Made by a program: the position numbers and the translations under genes | Shown here: one piece after another, positions 49,838 to 61,393 of the stretch | Position numbering within the stretch: position 1 is the stretch's first letter | Layout of the letters: the number at the start of each line of letters is the position of its first letter | The notes under the pieces: generated by a model | What the model saw: only the letters and a program-made list of their open reading frames with translations | Told to the model about the DNA's origin: nothing | Databases searched by the model: none | Assembly (NCBI GenBank): GCA_023515745.1 | Contig: JALECJ010000254.1 | Span: 1,798,001-1,862,000 of the forward strand | Direction of reading: 5' to 3' | Source: Amoeboaphelidium protococcarum | Taxonomy: Eukaryota; Aphelidiomycota; Aphelidea | DNA: 64,000 nucleotides

Positions 49838-50223
49838 GGGTAGATTGAAATTTTCCAATTTGATTGTATTTATTACGTATCTTTAGAATGCCTTCTACCA
49901 TTCAATTACAAAAAGTTTTTGGATAGTGATACATTAAGAACCTGGTGTACTGAAGTACAAATTCATTCAATCGCTGTCATTTGTCACAATCGGCAATTCG
50001 AGGAACATTCACGCTATGATATGATTAACATACATTACTTACTGTAAAATATAAGATCGATTATGAAATTTGTATGCTTCCGATGACTGGACTTTCTATG
50101 CGGCGCGATGGTGTCAAAGAGTAAGTTGCGAGGGATCGTCGCGTCAGATATTAAATGAGAATCTGTCAAACAATTAAGCTTTCCTTTAAGTGTCACAAAA
50201 ATCAGCAGTCATACAAGTCTTAA
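49838..50223. other. Spacer between tRNA-Lys and the LtrA-like gene
   Basis: About 385 bp with no recognisable gene. It must contain the plus-strand promoter of the LtrA-like gene. A GTCGCGTCAGAT stretch is present near 50137. Confidence 0.4.
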
Positions 50224-52260
50224 ATGATGACTGATAGGAATAGTTACGGCACTTCTATCGTCAATATTGCTAGTAATTAGAGTGAATAAGAAAATGTGCT
50301 AGAGCCTGAATTTGGTTAAGCGTCATCTAATGATTCCAATACAATCAATAATAATGATGACGGTGCCGATATCGGGGAGCATGAGACTGTGCTGAAATTG
50401 TCAAAAGTGGAGTTGCAAGTAATAGAACCGATGGATACTGATAAAGAGCATCATTTTACTCATCATGAATTTGGTCATGTGAAGATCTTCTACCTCAATG
50501 ATAATGGCGACCATGTGGACGATACCGACAGTAGTAATAATGGTGATAATGATAACAATGGCAGATCGCACAGACATCGCCCGCGTCAGTTCTTCATCGG
50601 AGACGTTTTGTACCGAGAACGCAACGCTCGACGAGTTTCGTGGGATGAACTGTTTCTGGATCTGCTCTTTGTATCGGTCACTCAGAAACTGTCTCACATT
50701 GTGGAGTTGGGCGCCTCGCATGATTACAAGAGCAAGTATGTCAGTCCTATCACATGGTGGAATATTGTAGACTTTTTTCTTGTGCTTGTCCCTGTGGTGT
50801 CTGCTTGGTACAATATCACATCGTATTTGAATAGATTTGGTTAGCAAGGCATCGCTGATAGACTTGGACTGTATTTGGTGATGATTCTGATCTTTGGGAT
50901 GGGCCTAAATGCTGAGAATGTGTTTAATTAGAATCCAGACAAGAATTCTGCCAACATCTTTATCATAACTTTCTTGATTCTTAGAGTCTTGCATTGCGGC
51001 GCTGTGATTGCTCAAGGTGTGATTAATCCAGAGTTTCTTCGTTATCTGACCTTCACCACTCTCCTGCCTCAGATATCACTTGTTCCGTACTTTGTTAGTC
51101 TTTTCATTCCTATCACAGTTCCGAATGGTATGACTATAATGAGAAGTCTGTACTTTGCTGGATACTTACTGGATGTGGCGTTTTATATTGCTGGGATGGC
51201 CCTCTCAATGTCCTTGAAGAGACATTTTATATACAGAGTCGCGCTGAACATTGAGCACTGGGTAGAGAGGATGGGTCTGTTCATTATTGTCATCTTTGGT
51301 GAATTGATATTTGCCATTATACCATCATCAGAGTTTCCAACGTTTTCATATCTCTACTTAGACAGTATCCTTGGCTTCTTTATTGTGGCCTCTCTGCAAT
51401 GGATGTACTTCTACTTGATTGATGGATATAGTGGTAGATTTACTCACCCACTCAGATATAAGCCTCTAAATGGTATTGTATGGACTCTTTGTCATCTGTG
51501 GCTGTCTGCCTTTCTTATTATACTCGGTGCAGGTATTGGGATAATGGTGAAACATGATCCCAAGATTTATAATCCTACAGCTTTTGGATTAACAGAGCTG
51601 GAGTAGAGTGAGCTGGGTCATGCTGGGTATGGAGCCGTCAGGTGGTTGGTGTCTGGCGGATATGCGGCGTCGATGTTTGTGCTCACTCTGATGGGTGCGT
51701 TGTATCATTGTAGAGATGCAGATGCGAAAGTTAAGCAATTTGATCGATACTCTGTTCATAATGTTCTGTTTAGAATATAGAACAGATTCAGACGTCCTCA
51801 GTTAACGAGAAGAGTGTCTAGTAGGTTGTAGTAATCTGATGAATCTACAAGTGATCAGAATGCCGCGCAAGACATTGAATTGGCACTCAATAACCATGAG
51901 CCTTTGCAGAGTAGAAATAGGGATCAGAATTATGACTAAAAGTTGCCAGATCAACTTCCAAAGTTACCTCGATGTTTATTACCTAAAAGGTATCATCATG
52001 AGGATGATGTAATACTTATCCCTCGATTTACGAAAGGCCTTAGATTGAGTATACGATTCTTTGCCGGTCTCTGCGCAATTATTGTAGATCTTTGTAGTAA
52101 CGATTATATGCCTGTATCAGTATTTCTCGGCATCATTGCTGTTGTTGCCGTAACTGCAGTGTTTCTAGAAGAAGTTGGTAAGAGGAAGATTGAAGTGTCC
52201 AAGTCCAAGTTGCCGAATATTGTTGACCGTGAACCTAGATGCATAGAAAAGAATCAGTGA
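50224..52260 (+). CDS. Low-temperature-requirement A (LtrA)-like membrane protein
   Basis: 678 residues, single exon, stop UGA at 52258-52260. A soluble, Asp/Asn/His-rich N-terminus of about 130 residues leads into the LtrA signature RRVSWDELFLDLLFVSVTQ (about 139). At least nine hydrophobic helices follow (IVDFFLVLVPVVSAWY, LVMILIFGMGL, IFIITFLILRVL, ISLVPYFVSLF and others), with the family's HWVERMGLFIIVIFGELIFAI (about 345) and WMYFYLIDG. The C-terminal tail is cytoplasmic and charged, then two more helices. LtrA proteins are found in bacteria and fungi; the transported substrate is unknown. The tandem ATG at 50224 and 50227 is in frame; I use the first. About a dozen UAR codons interrupt it under the standard code. 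Confidence 0.88.
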
Positions 52261-52315
52261 TAAATACGCGAACAATTTTATATAAAATAAATCTTTTAAT
52301 GAATCAAATTTCAAT

Positions 52316-53428
52316 TCAAGATTTCTTTATAATCTAAACCACGTCTTCGTCAGCTAGAATGTGATCAATACCGACGCGTTATGGCTGATGCTTCACAGAA
52401 CTACCCCACACTATGGCAGTCTTGAACTCTTTCACAATGGTCTTGTGGATGTGATTACAGAAGTCCTCCACCGAGCACTTGCCTCCTCTCAATACAACCG
52501 GCTGGTTATAATCTGGCAGCTAACCTTTTGGCTTGGTGTATACTCTGACCAGCTTCAATTTCTACCACATCGTTTCCAATAAATCATCAAAATTCCACTC
52601 ATGCTGTGAGGACACTGGCACACAGTTGGGAATCTTGGCCAGAATGTCCAGCTCTTCAATAGAGATAGAGTCAATCTTATTCAGAACGTAAATGCACGGG
52701 ACATACACAGGCTTCATCTCCGAGATGACATCAATCAAATCATCCTCTGTAGCATCACAGCGAAACGTCAAATCAGCATTATGGATTCTGTACTCTGACA
52801 GTATAGCCTTGATACCATCATTATCCAAGTGAGTAAGACCACCGGGTACAGTGTTGGTTATACTGACACCACCCTTCATCTTCTTCTTGAATGAGATATT
52901 CGGTGGCTCCTTGTTAAGTCGAATTCCGTATCCCTCCAACTCCTTCTCCAGGATACGCTTATGAGATAATGGCTTCATCACATCCAGAACCATAAAGATG
53001 AGGGAGCACGTTCTAGCCACAGCGATAACCTGTCTACCTCTACCTTTACCATCTTTCGCGCCCTCCAAAATACCGGGCAGATCCAGAATCTACATCTTGG
53101 CTCCCTTGTACATGAGCACTCCCGGCACTGTGGTCAGTGTGGTAAACTCATACGCGGCCACTTCGGAGTGAGTACCGGTCAGCTTGCTCATCAGCGTACT
53201 CTTACCCACCGAAGGGAATCCAATGAATCCAACACGCGCGTTACCAGTCTTGGCCACATCGAATCCGACACCAGGGCCACTACCGCCCGCCTTGGTAGGC
53301 TCCAGCAGCTCCTTTCTCAATTTAGCCAGCTTAGCTTTCAGAATACCAATGTGATGTGACGTGGCTTTATTCTTCTGCGTCTTGGCCAACTCATCCTCAA
53401 TATCCTTGATCCTTTACACGACACTCAT
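52316..53428 (-). CDS. DRG1: Developmentally regulated GTP-binding protein DRG1 (Rbg1)
   Basis: Translation-associated GTPase that works with Dfrp1/Tma46 on ribosomes. 370 residues, against 367 in human DRG1. G1 [10 protein letters not shown]3 DLPGI, G4 NKID and the C-terminal TGS domain ([10 protein letters not shown] onward) are present. The N-terminus [14 protein letters not shown] and [10 protein letters not shown] match the family. It is the best proof of the code: UAG at 52520-52522 reads as the glutamine of KPKGQLPDY, UAA at 52379-52381 reads as Q in HQPQRVG beside the family's H-x-P-Q-K-V-G, and UAG also reads Q in VVQIIKK at the terminus. The only in-frame stop is UGA at 52316-52318. 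Confidence 0.97.
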
Positions 53429-53700
53429 TTCTGATGACTTTTTAAAACTTAATCAACTTAGCGTTTTCGGAAGTGATGAAAGTCTTTCGGGCGATCACAA
53501 TGCTGAACGATTGAAAGCTTTTAAAAAAGAAGAAACCCGCGAGAACTGTTCAATGCCGATTGATCGGCTGACAGACAGTACAGTACTGTTCTCATAGAGT
53601 GAAAAAACATGTAGAGACGCTGGATAATAAGTGGATCTATAAATTGCGCTGTGAGTCAAGATTAAAGTTTATTTTGAAGTTTCTAATTTGTACAAGTATT
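53429..53700. other. Spacer between DRG1 and the Fanzor gene
   Basis: About 270 bp. No coding content. It is the upstream region of DRG1 and the 3' flank of the Fanzor frame, which is where a guide RNA would be encoded if the element still makes one. No terminal inverted repeat is obvious. Confidence 0.4.
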
Positions 53701-55382
53701 TCATTGTATATCTCGAATGCGCCCTACGGCGCGGTAATTCCACTCAGGCCTGAATTTCCTTCTTGCCTTGTCTTCCCAGTGCTCAGAGTAGTAGACGACA
53801 ACTTCTCGCATGTTAACACCTGCATTAACATCTCGATCAACAAAAACGGTGACAACTTCCACTTGACAATTCTGGCAAACGCCAAGCCTTGATTGCACCA
53901 CTTTTCGTTCACGATCGGGACATTGTCCAACAGCGTGTAGGACATTCAGTTATCCATCTTCTCCTTCAGCCACACAGCAAAAGACGGGTCGACAATGACC
54001 ATCAATTCTCCTCTTCTTATGTCGGTGATGGCAGCGCATAACACCAACGTTCTGCATATGCATCTCTTAAGGGCAGGGAGCATGCAGCTTTGAGGTATTC
54101 GGCTCAGGCACCATCACCACCAGCGCGCAACGGCTAAGTTTATAGGCAAACCCACGGACAGGAACATGAGAAGTCTTCTTAATGTGTTAGACAGCAGCAT
54201 TACCATACGCGATCACCGGAGGCTTTGGACGATCCCCCGCAGGCACTGTTGGATCCATAATCCGACCAAAACTTTAACACGGCCTCTTCTTTCGCCGATG
54301 CGCAGCGTAGCGACGGTAGTAATCGTCCTTGAGCGGAGCAGATGGCATCTCTCGATTGTGTACGATGCTGTTCGCGACATTATCAAAGGCAGATTGTGTT
54401 ACACAAAACTTTCTCAGATGCCATTGACGGTGGAATGGAGCACAATAATAGTGCCAAACATGCTCATGCATCTCCAGATAGATCTGCAGATATTCAGCCT
54501 TACTCTTTACTTGAGACAACCGTGCTTCAAATTGTAAGACCTCAGGATAGTACGACTTGAACTGTCTTTCGGCAGAATCGAATTAGGACTCCAGAGTCAA
54601 CCTACGCCAGTGCTTAGCAGTCAGGCGCGCAGTTTATCTCAGCTATCGATGCGCTGCAGCCTCAGATTTAGCAGCAAGGACAGGGCCGGCAGTCCAAACC
54701 ATCACATTTATCTTACCCGGATCAACACCTATTACATTAGCACCTTGTACGAGCGACCCCAATTCCTTGCAGTTAGTCAAAGTCACAGCACCAACCAGCA
54801 TCTATGAAACATCCACCGACTTGGACTTTTTTACCAGTAAGTCCTCCCTTGTGTTGGCATACGAAGGGGATTTATTACCGAACTCACTTGTAACAGAACA
54901 GCCAAAGCCATCGGTAGACAGACTAAGTTCTTCAAAATTCCTAGTTTGTTATGAAGTCTGACAGACTTAATATTAATGAAGTCTTTCAAATTAATTTTGT
55001 TGCGCAAGGATTAACGATCATTATCCGGAAGCCTCAGCTTGTCCACAGCAGTAAGAATCACAATCTTATCAACCTTGATATAGCGAGACCGATCTGTTCC
55101 CATCGGTAGACAATTAAAGCTCTTATTCTCCAGATTTTATGCAGCAAACTGTAAATACTCCATATAATTGAGTAGTACATTCTGTCCATGAAGATTTGCA
55201 AAAGCGTTGCCAGACCGTCCAGTCATGTTAGTAGCTATTTTCTTGTTGGGCGCAACAGGCTCTTTACTTTTCACTGCCCCGCTCTTCCTATCAACTCTCA
55301 AAGCAGTAAGAGACCTGGGATTAGGATTTCGTACGTGCTAGCAACGCTGTTTTGGTTCTCTCTTCCGGTATGGTACAGAGAT
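53701..55382 (-). pseudogene. Fanzor (eukaryotic TnpB-like) RNA-guided nuclease gene, frameshifted
   Basis: About 560 codons on the minus strand, stop UGA at 53701-53703. The C-terminal three-quarters is one open frame with the split RuvC core: VIGVDPGK (Asp at 54721-54723), a helical region with RQTARLTAKHW and WHYYCAPFHRQW, PPVIAYGNAA, ALVVMVPEPNTSK (Glu at 54103-54105), a CQNC zinc-ribbon half and FVDRDVNAGVNM (Asp at 53830-53832). All three catalytic acids are present. The N-terminal part (NAFANLHGQNVLLNYMEYLQ and onward) lies in a different frame; the shift falls between 54795 and 55017. A UGA at 55383-55385 limits it upstream and no good start is seen, so I call it a pseudogene. Undetected splicing is possible. 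UAA and UAG occur as Gln, so it was shaped under this code. It may belong to a transposon. Confidence 0.82.
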
Positions 55383-55385
55383 TCA

Positions 55386-55999
55386 GCATGTTAAGCTAGT
55401 AGAAGTAGAAGTCCAGTTCCTGTGGAGCAGTACTTGCCCACTAGTCTTGGTTATCGCTGAGAATGCTCACTTCATATGATCATCCTCCATCATCACAGCG
55501 AAGACAATTCGATATTGCAGAAGAGAAAGAGACAAAGGGCAATCGGTGAGATTGTACCAAGATGGTCGAGATGCCGATCAGTGGCAACGAGGCATCATAT
55601 AAACACACAACGAGTACAAACTAAAGTAACAGAGTGTTGCCATAGCAGCGACACCTAAACAATTCGCTGTTAGTGACAAAGTTGTTCAAGTCAATCCAAT
55701 AATTACGATCTGTGGAGTCTGAGCAACCATCTGCTGCACAATACCAGACGCGACACGGCGGATTTCTGGAGATAGAGAGAGAGGGCTGCAATTTTAGAAA
55801 ACGCAAATCATCTATTCAAACAGATTTTTCACTCAAAGGTTGCTCTGGTGGTGCTCAGAACTTCCTATACTTTTTACAGATTGACATACTTGCAGACACT
55901 TCTTTTGGTTGGAGAGAAGTTGTTTAGCGCCATACCCATGTCAGGAATTGAGTACGTAAAATAGGTGAGATACATTATCATCTAGAAACATAACACCCA
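55386..55999. other. Flank of the Fanzor frame, no gene recognised
   Basis: About 600 bp between the Fanzor N-terminal region and the copia remnant. Minus-strand frames in it are interrupted by UGA. It may contain the lost 5' end of the Fanzor gene or of its transposon. Confidence 0.35.
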
Positions 56000-56900
56000 A
56001 TTAATTCAATAATGCTCTCACTAGATCCTTTCTTAATATTCAATACTTTCAACTGATACTGCGATAAGGTGAGAGGATCCTCATAATATTGCAGAAATAT
56101 CTTCTCAGTCCATTCAACTAATCCACCATCTGATTCGACAAAACTGTGCGCATAGATTATCCTGGAATCATCTCTTCAGGCAAAACATACTATAAATTGA
56201 CAGTGTAAGCATTAATATAATCACTGATTGATCCCAAAAATTTGAGATAGTACTTGCTACTCTTGCTTATACTCACAGCCAGTAAATAAAGGCGATGCGC
56301 ACTGCACCATACAGAGACAGAAACTATCCGCTAGATCTTCAACCTTAGATCGTCGACCATTATACTGAAATGTACTTAAAACTACATCCACATCATGAAC
56401 TTCATTTTGAGCAGCCTATCAATATCCACCACAACTAGATACATCAGACTCACTTTCCGACGCGACATGTTCACTGGCAGAGTCGTAGTAATCATCGCTA
56501 GACTCAGACGAAGATTCAGATGAGCTAATCAGACTCTTTAAATCTTTATCAGTATTTTCTACAGAATGAAAACCGATCCAGAGGAGATAACAGATATCAG
56601 CGAATCATCATCAGAAAATTAACTGACAGACTCCTCATTTCCATCACCAAAAAGCATATCCAGCAACGCTTCCCCGTAACGAATATTAGGCTTTTCTAAA
56701 ACTTCATGGTACTCTGCATTACGTTCTTTGTAAATTTTATCAGTTTAAGGATCAATGAATTTATAACCATTACTTAAAAATCCAACTAATTTCAACTTAA
56801 ATCCACGCGGACCACCCTTGATTCACTTTGCTCTCACGTCAAAATTATCTTGCTATTCTGTATCCAGGTTCCCAGAGGCTACTGCCAGTTCAATTCGATT
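56000..56900 (-). pseudogene. Ty1/copia integrase C-terminal remnant with acidic linker
   Basis: Minus strand. The frame near 56900-56640 reads FDVRAK, a UGA (56823-56825) where Trp is plausible, then IKGGPRGFKLKLVGFLSNGY, FIDPQTDKIYKERNAEYHEV, the pattern of the copia integrase C-terminal domain (K..F.GY....YR..D..T..V..RDV.F.E). An acidic stretch (SDDYYDSASEHVASESESDVSS) further along resembles the Ser/Asp/Glu-rich linker before reverse transcriptase, but no RT motif is visible. UAA is used as Gln (DPQT). A dead fragment. Confidence 0.6.
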
Positions 56901-56999
56901 ATGCTCAATCACTCTAGCTCCTTGCAGACGGTTTCCATTTATATTGATTGTCGCCTTCTACCCAATTCTATGAGATACAAGTGAGACAATGATGACAGA

Positions 57000-58000
57000 T
57001 TCTAAATCTTCTTGTAGAATTCCTTCTCCACTGCTGCATCACATTCTTCTTTACGCACAGTCAATAGCTGGGTTGTGCCTGTAGAGTCAACTCATTCCTA
57101 ATATCAGCTCTTCGCTGCACCCACCCAGGACCACAACGTCAATATAGTCAACGTGGCTAGATAACAGCTTCACTCCACGTGCGGTTCCATGACATCTGGT
57201 TGCATGCCCATCCCCTAACAAGACTTCCTCATTAGCTTTGACAAATACCAATCCCGACACCCAGCATCTTCGCCATGTTTAAGGACTTGACATTATACTT
57301 GTCCGTAAACTTGGCACGAATAGGAGGTCGATTCAACTACTAAGCCAGCAAAAATTCGCAGCCGAGCTTGTTTCCATCGGAATACTTCGTATCAGAGTAG
57401 TCGCAACGCTTCATAAAATTGTGTGTTGCTCAACTGTCAACAAGAAAGCTTTATTTCAAACACGCGCAATACCTTGATCATAGATGTCCCTTAAGTTTTC
57501 AGAGCACTTCCATTCCTTGAACTGCGTATGACGTTAGGATAAAATTGGAAAACACCAGCGCAATCTGGTAGTTGCTTCATGATGAAATCATAGCATTGTA
57601 GAGCATTACCATACAGGTGAGATAGGGAGGTCTTGATCTTCAAGTCATCTGCAGGGAACGCGTCCAAAAACACAGACTGATCATCCAGCGATCACGTACG
57701 TTGATATATCACTACGAGGGCCATGTTGGAGGCATTATGAAGGTAGATGTTTACAACTGATACCGTAGAGGTAATTAAACAAAGCAACATCAATCTATAC
57801 GCAGCCATGAGAGCAATTTCTTCACGGCGACCCAATATTTACTAGTCTCTCATTATATTGAAACCTTACGTCAGCACCTCTCTACGATTCTTTTCATACT
57901 AAAAGCTTCTGACTGTTCTTACAACCATAACCAGATGTGCAAATTGTCTAGCATTACAACATTGAAGAACTGAGTGATATTCTTATCAAAATGCTTTGAT
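57000..58000 (-). pseudogene. Ty3/gypsy retrotransposon gag and aspartic-protease remnant
   Basis: Minus strand. Gag: DAFPADDLKIKTSLSHLYG with NALQCYDFIMKQLP (57491-57673). Protease: LVDS-stop-ATHNF, where a UGA (57430-57432) replaces the glycine of the D-S-G-A active site. Then comes a segment with LVFVKANEEVLLGDGHATRC, YIDVVVLGGCSEELILGMS and another UGA at the expected Trp, followed by LYRHNPAIDC, matching the gypsy L-G-M-D-W-L...H-x-P-x-I-D pattern. Gag and protease frames are separated by frame changes. UAG and UAA are used as Gln (for example LLAQQLNRPP), so the copy was born after the code changed. No reverse transcriptase is visible in the window. Confidence 0.72.
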
Positions 58001-59386
58001 TTTCTCTATGCATAATACTATCCCCTGACGGGAGCTTGGAAGGGAAGGATTCTTCAGTGGTTCAGAAGCACTCAGCGGACTTATTGCCATACATCACCCC
58101 GAGGTTATTTCCAGCTTTGATCTTCTGACTGCAATTCAAGTCTATACTGGGTCAGTTTGTTACCAGCAATGCTGTGGTTGTAGTTTGCCAGTAGTTCATC
58201 CCACTTGTATTGGCCTTGCAGCATGAATTGCTTGGCGCCTTCCTTCTGGACCCTTTGGTCCGATAAATCGTCAGGGGCCCAAACAGTATATCTTGTTAAA
58301 CTGGACTCATTATATTATACAATCTTTAAGAGAACTTACGGGGATTCATGGCTAATTATTCCTCTGTCTTTATATAGCTTGGAATTTCTTGAAATAACCA
58401 GAGTCAGCAACTCTTTCAGAGTTTAAGTTCAAAGGAAAGACTTGATCATAAATGTCTCCATCTCTCAGAGAGGTCATGAATTTCCATCTTTATCCTCAAC
58501 AAACTAGACGCGCCTTAATTTAGAGCAACTTTTATCAAAGCATTTGCAACAAATTTCAAGGCCAATTAAGTACTGCAGGTGGTCAGTTAAAGCCTTCATC
58601 GATACGTCAAAAGTTCTCTAATACTAAATTACAGGATAGGCCGTAATTACAACACATTCAAATCATCCAGCAGTAATCGCCAAGTGACAATCTGAAGTGG
58701 AGGATAGGAGTTTTCATGTAGCCACCCTCATTATATTAAGATAGATATCCGAGGTCGAATCTGTCACCAATTTGACTCCATTATCCCGGATTAGAGTGAA
58801 GTACAGAATTAGAAGGCCCGCTATATAACCTGATTACCAAACGACGACGCGCGTTTTATAAAGTCCATCTCTCTCTCTATTGCAGATTACAGGTGTATGT
58901 TCATACTCTACTCGCTTACGACCATAAATTCATAATAGAATCACCATCTGATAATTAGGAATGTTACTCCACCACCAGTATATATCTGTCTCTCAATGTA
59001 AAGAACTGCATGACTACAGTATTATAGTACACGACTCACACCTGACCGACGTTGTTGAATCAGACTAAAAGAGGGACTTTCACACGATCAAGCCAATAAG
59101 AAGAAGAAGAGCCGACGACGAGACGACCCATGGCGATCGAAAAAGCGTAACATGCGCCACAGAAACGCGATCCCTTTTTTGAGAGCGAGAGAGCGAAAGA
59201 GTTAGAGAAGAGAAAAATATTTTCAACGCGCTTCTTCTTTCTTGATCTTGTTTAGAATTCATCTTTATTAGTAGCTTGTAGATATACTATAATATATATA
59301 TCTCATTCTATTGTCTGGATCGTTGGAGTAATCGAACTGCTTCTTTTTTGATTTTGAATATTGAGTACATCATTGTATAGAAGAAT
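58001..59386. other. Eroded repeat DNA and upstream region of the Opi1 gene
   Basis: About 1.4 kb. The first part may be the 5' end of the gypsy element but shows no clear domain. From about 59080 it becomes purine-rich (AAGAAGAAGA, GACGACGAGACGA) and includes GAGAGCGAGAGAGCG near 59185, probably promoter sequence for the Opi1 gene. No gene is recognised. Confidence 0.35.
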
Positions 59387-61036
59387 ATGACTAGTGGAGT
59401 AGAGGAAGACGTCAATATGAATGGATAGTGTCCAAAATATTCCATTTAATAGCTTTGCGAGTAGAATGGAGATTCTGGTATTAGTTTGAATGGTGATCGC
59501 CATATGGATAATGGTCATAATAATTAGGCTAGTTATATGGATATGGATGGCGGAGAGTGTACACCGGTTGGTAATAATAGTAACAGTAATAGCAGTTGTA
59601 ATGGTACTCTGTTCGCTTCACCTCAGCCATTAGCAAATGGTGGAAGTGCTAGTCATGAAGGGTACGAATTATAGGCATAGCCTCAGATTGGGCGCACTAG
59701 GGAGGAGGAAATTGCTATGGTACTCTCTGGTATGAGAGACTCTTCCTCTTGCACATCTCCTACTAGCGAGATTGCTGGTGCATCTTATCCCGCCATTCCG
59801 GTGCACAGTCATGTACCGAATAATGTTGCTGCTGGTAGTGGTGGTTTCATTCAAAGAGTCACCTAGTTACCTGTGGTGAATAGCACGCTGAGGACGGTGT
59901 AAGAAGTGTATGAGAGTAGTAAGAATTCATCGAATGTGCTACGGTACTCTGCTAATACGGTAGAAAGTGGAGTCAAGACTCTTATTGATACCACCATTCC
60001 TGTGTTATCGCGTCTAGAGCCTCAAATCAATCAGCTGGATTCTTTTGCGTGCCGTCAGCTGGACAGGTTGGAGAAATCTTATCCTATCATACTGGAAGAA
60101 CCAGCTGAGATGTACACCACGGGGAGAGAGGCTATTGGTGGTACTCTGAGAAAGTTGCATCCCGTCAGCTTCACCTCATCGCCATCGATATCTGGATAGG
60201 ATCAATCGCTTGCACATCAGCAGCAGTAGTAGTAGTAATTATAGTAATAGCAGTAAATGCATCGTGATCAACATTTTGCTGGCACTCCATCCTCTTCTTC
60301 ATCAACCACTGGCGCAAGTGTTGTATAGAAATGGAATCATATTTTGGGTGAAGAAAGTGTGAAAACTCTGAGATTTTGTATTGACTGGCTTTAATATGCC
60401 ACCACACATATTGATTTGCAGATACAATCTCTAAAGTAGGCCATGGTTGAGTTGCAATAGAATGCGAATGGCGATGTGAGCAAAATGAACACGCATCTGG
60501 CTAATGCTATTGCCCAACTGGCTCAATCCGCAGCTCGTGTCAAGCGTGAAGTTGTGGAGACTTTGAGGAAGGTGGTTGATGTCCTTGGCAAGTATGCGGG
60601 TAGCGTACTGTCTCTAGAGGCTAGAAACACTGTGCGTGGATTCATTCTATCTCTACCCACTAGATGGAATGCTATTATGGGCACTGCTCATCCACACCCA
60701 GAGTCTTTGTAGCAATAGTCACTTTTCGCTTAGGCTCAATTCAATGGTGCGCCTCAGTCGGGCTACCCACCTGTTCAATGTAGTGGCAATCCTGCTGAAG
60801 TTGAAGCCACTAAAGTTCTAACTCTGGCCAATGAGACTAATCATATGCTTCGCTCCACGATGGATGTGTTCTAGCAGTCTGTACGTACTGCTGAGTATTT
60901 GTTTCCAGGGAGTACTTAGGCATCTGCATCTAGTTAGTAAAATGTTAGAGACTAAAAGCTATAGGAAAATGGTGAATCTGAATCTCACTCTCTGCCTTCC
61001 AATTCCGATGCTTTGTTCAACAGAATGGAAGAATGA
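59387..61036 (+). CDS. OPI1: Opi1-family regulator of phospholipid biosynthesis genes
   Basis: 549 residues, single exon, stop UGA at 61034-61036. In yeasts Opi1 is held at the ER by phosphatidic acid and represses INO1-type genes when inositol is plentiful. The conserved core is visible: VNSTLRTVQEVYESSKNSSN then VLRYSANTVESGVKTLIDT (from about residue 162) and INQLDSFACRQLDRLEKSYP (about 212). The C-terminal half has the paired helices MNTHLANAIAQLAQSAARVKR and VVDVLGKYAGSVLSLEARNT with FILSLPTRWNAIMG (about 420), also found in fungal Opi1. A Gln run near 60208-60255 is written mostly with UAG and UAA. The N-terminal 150 residues are low-complexity. Confidence 0.9.
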
Positions 61037-61393
61037 ATACTGTAAGTGATCATGTACTGTAGGCTGTTAGTGTGTGAGAATATGAACAATGTACAATTTA
61101 TACATCTATCGCCAATTGCGCTCTCTTTAAAAATAAAATAATTTTACTCCAGACTCTATTTGAATATGAGCACCCGCTAAACCAGCATTCTGATGCCATC
61201 TAAATCATCAGACGTAGGTGGTTCTCCTGATCACGCCACGCGCTTTTACCAAATCAGGAAATCGCTTTCATTTATAGTAGCGTCGCCCGCATTAACTAGA
61301 TTCTCTCTTGTCAAGTGTTGGCATATTATTTTTTTTTATTGAGAGGGATCGCTGTTATTATCAATAGTATATTTATAGTAAGAATTATAGTAT
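61037..61393. other. Spacer between OPI1 and the receptor gene
   Basis: About 357 bp, including an AT-rich T-run near 61330 just upstream of the receptor start. No gene or repeat recognised. Confidence 0.4.

Noticed and set aside
53701-55382. Programmed frameshifting to express Fanzor
   Set aside because: I see no slippery site plus pseudoknot near 54795-55017, and an upstream UGA and missing start fit inactivation better.
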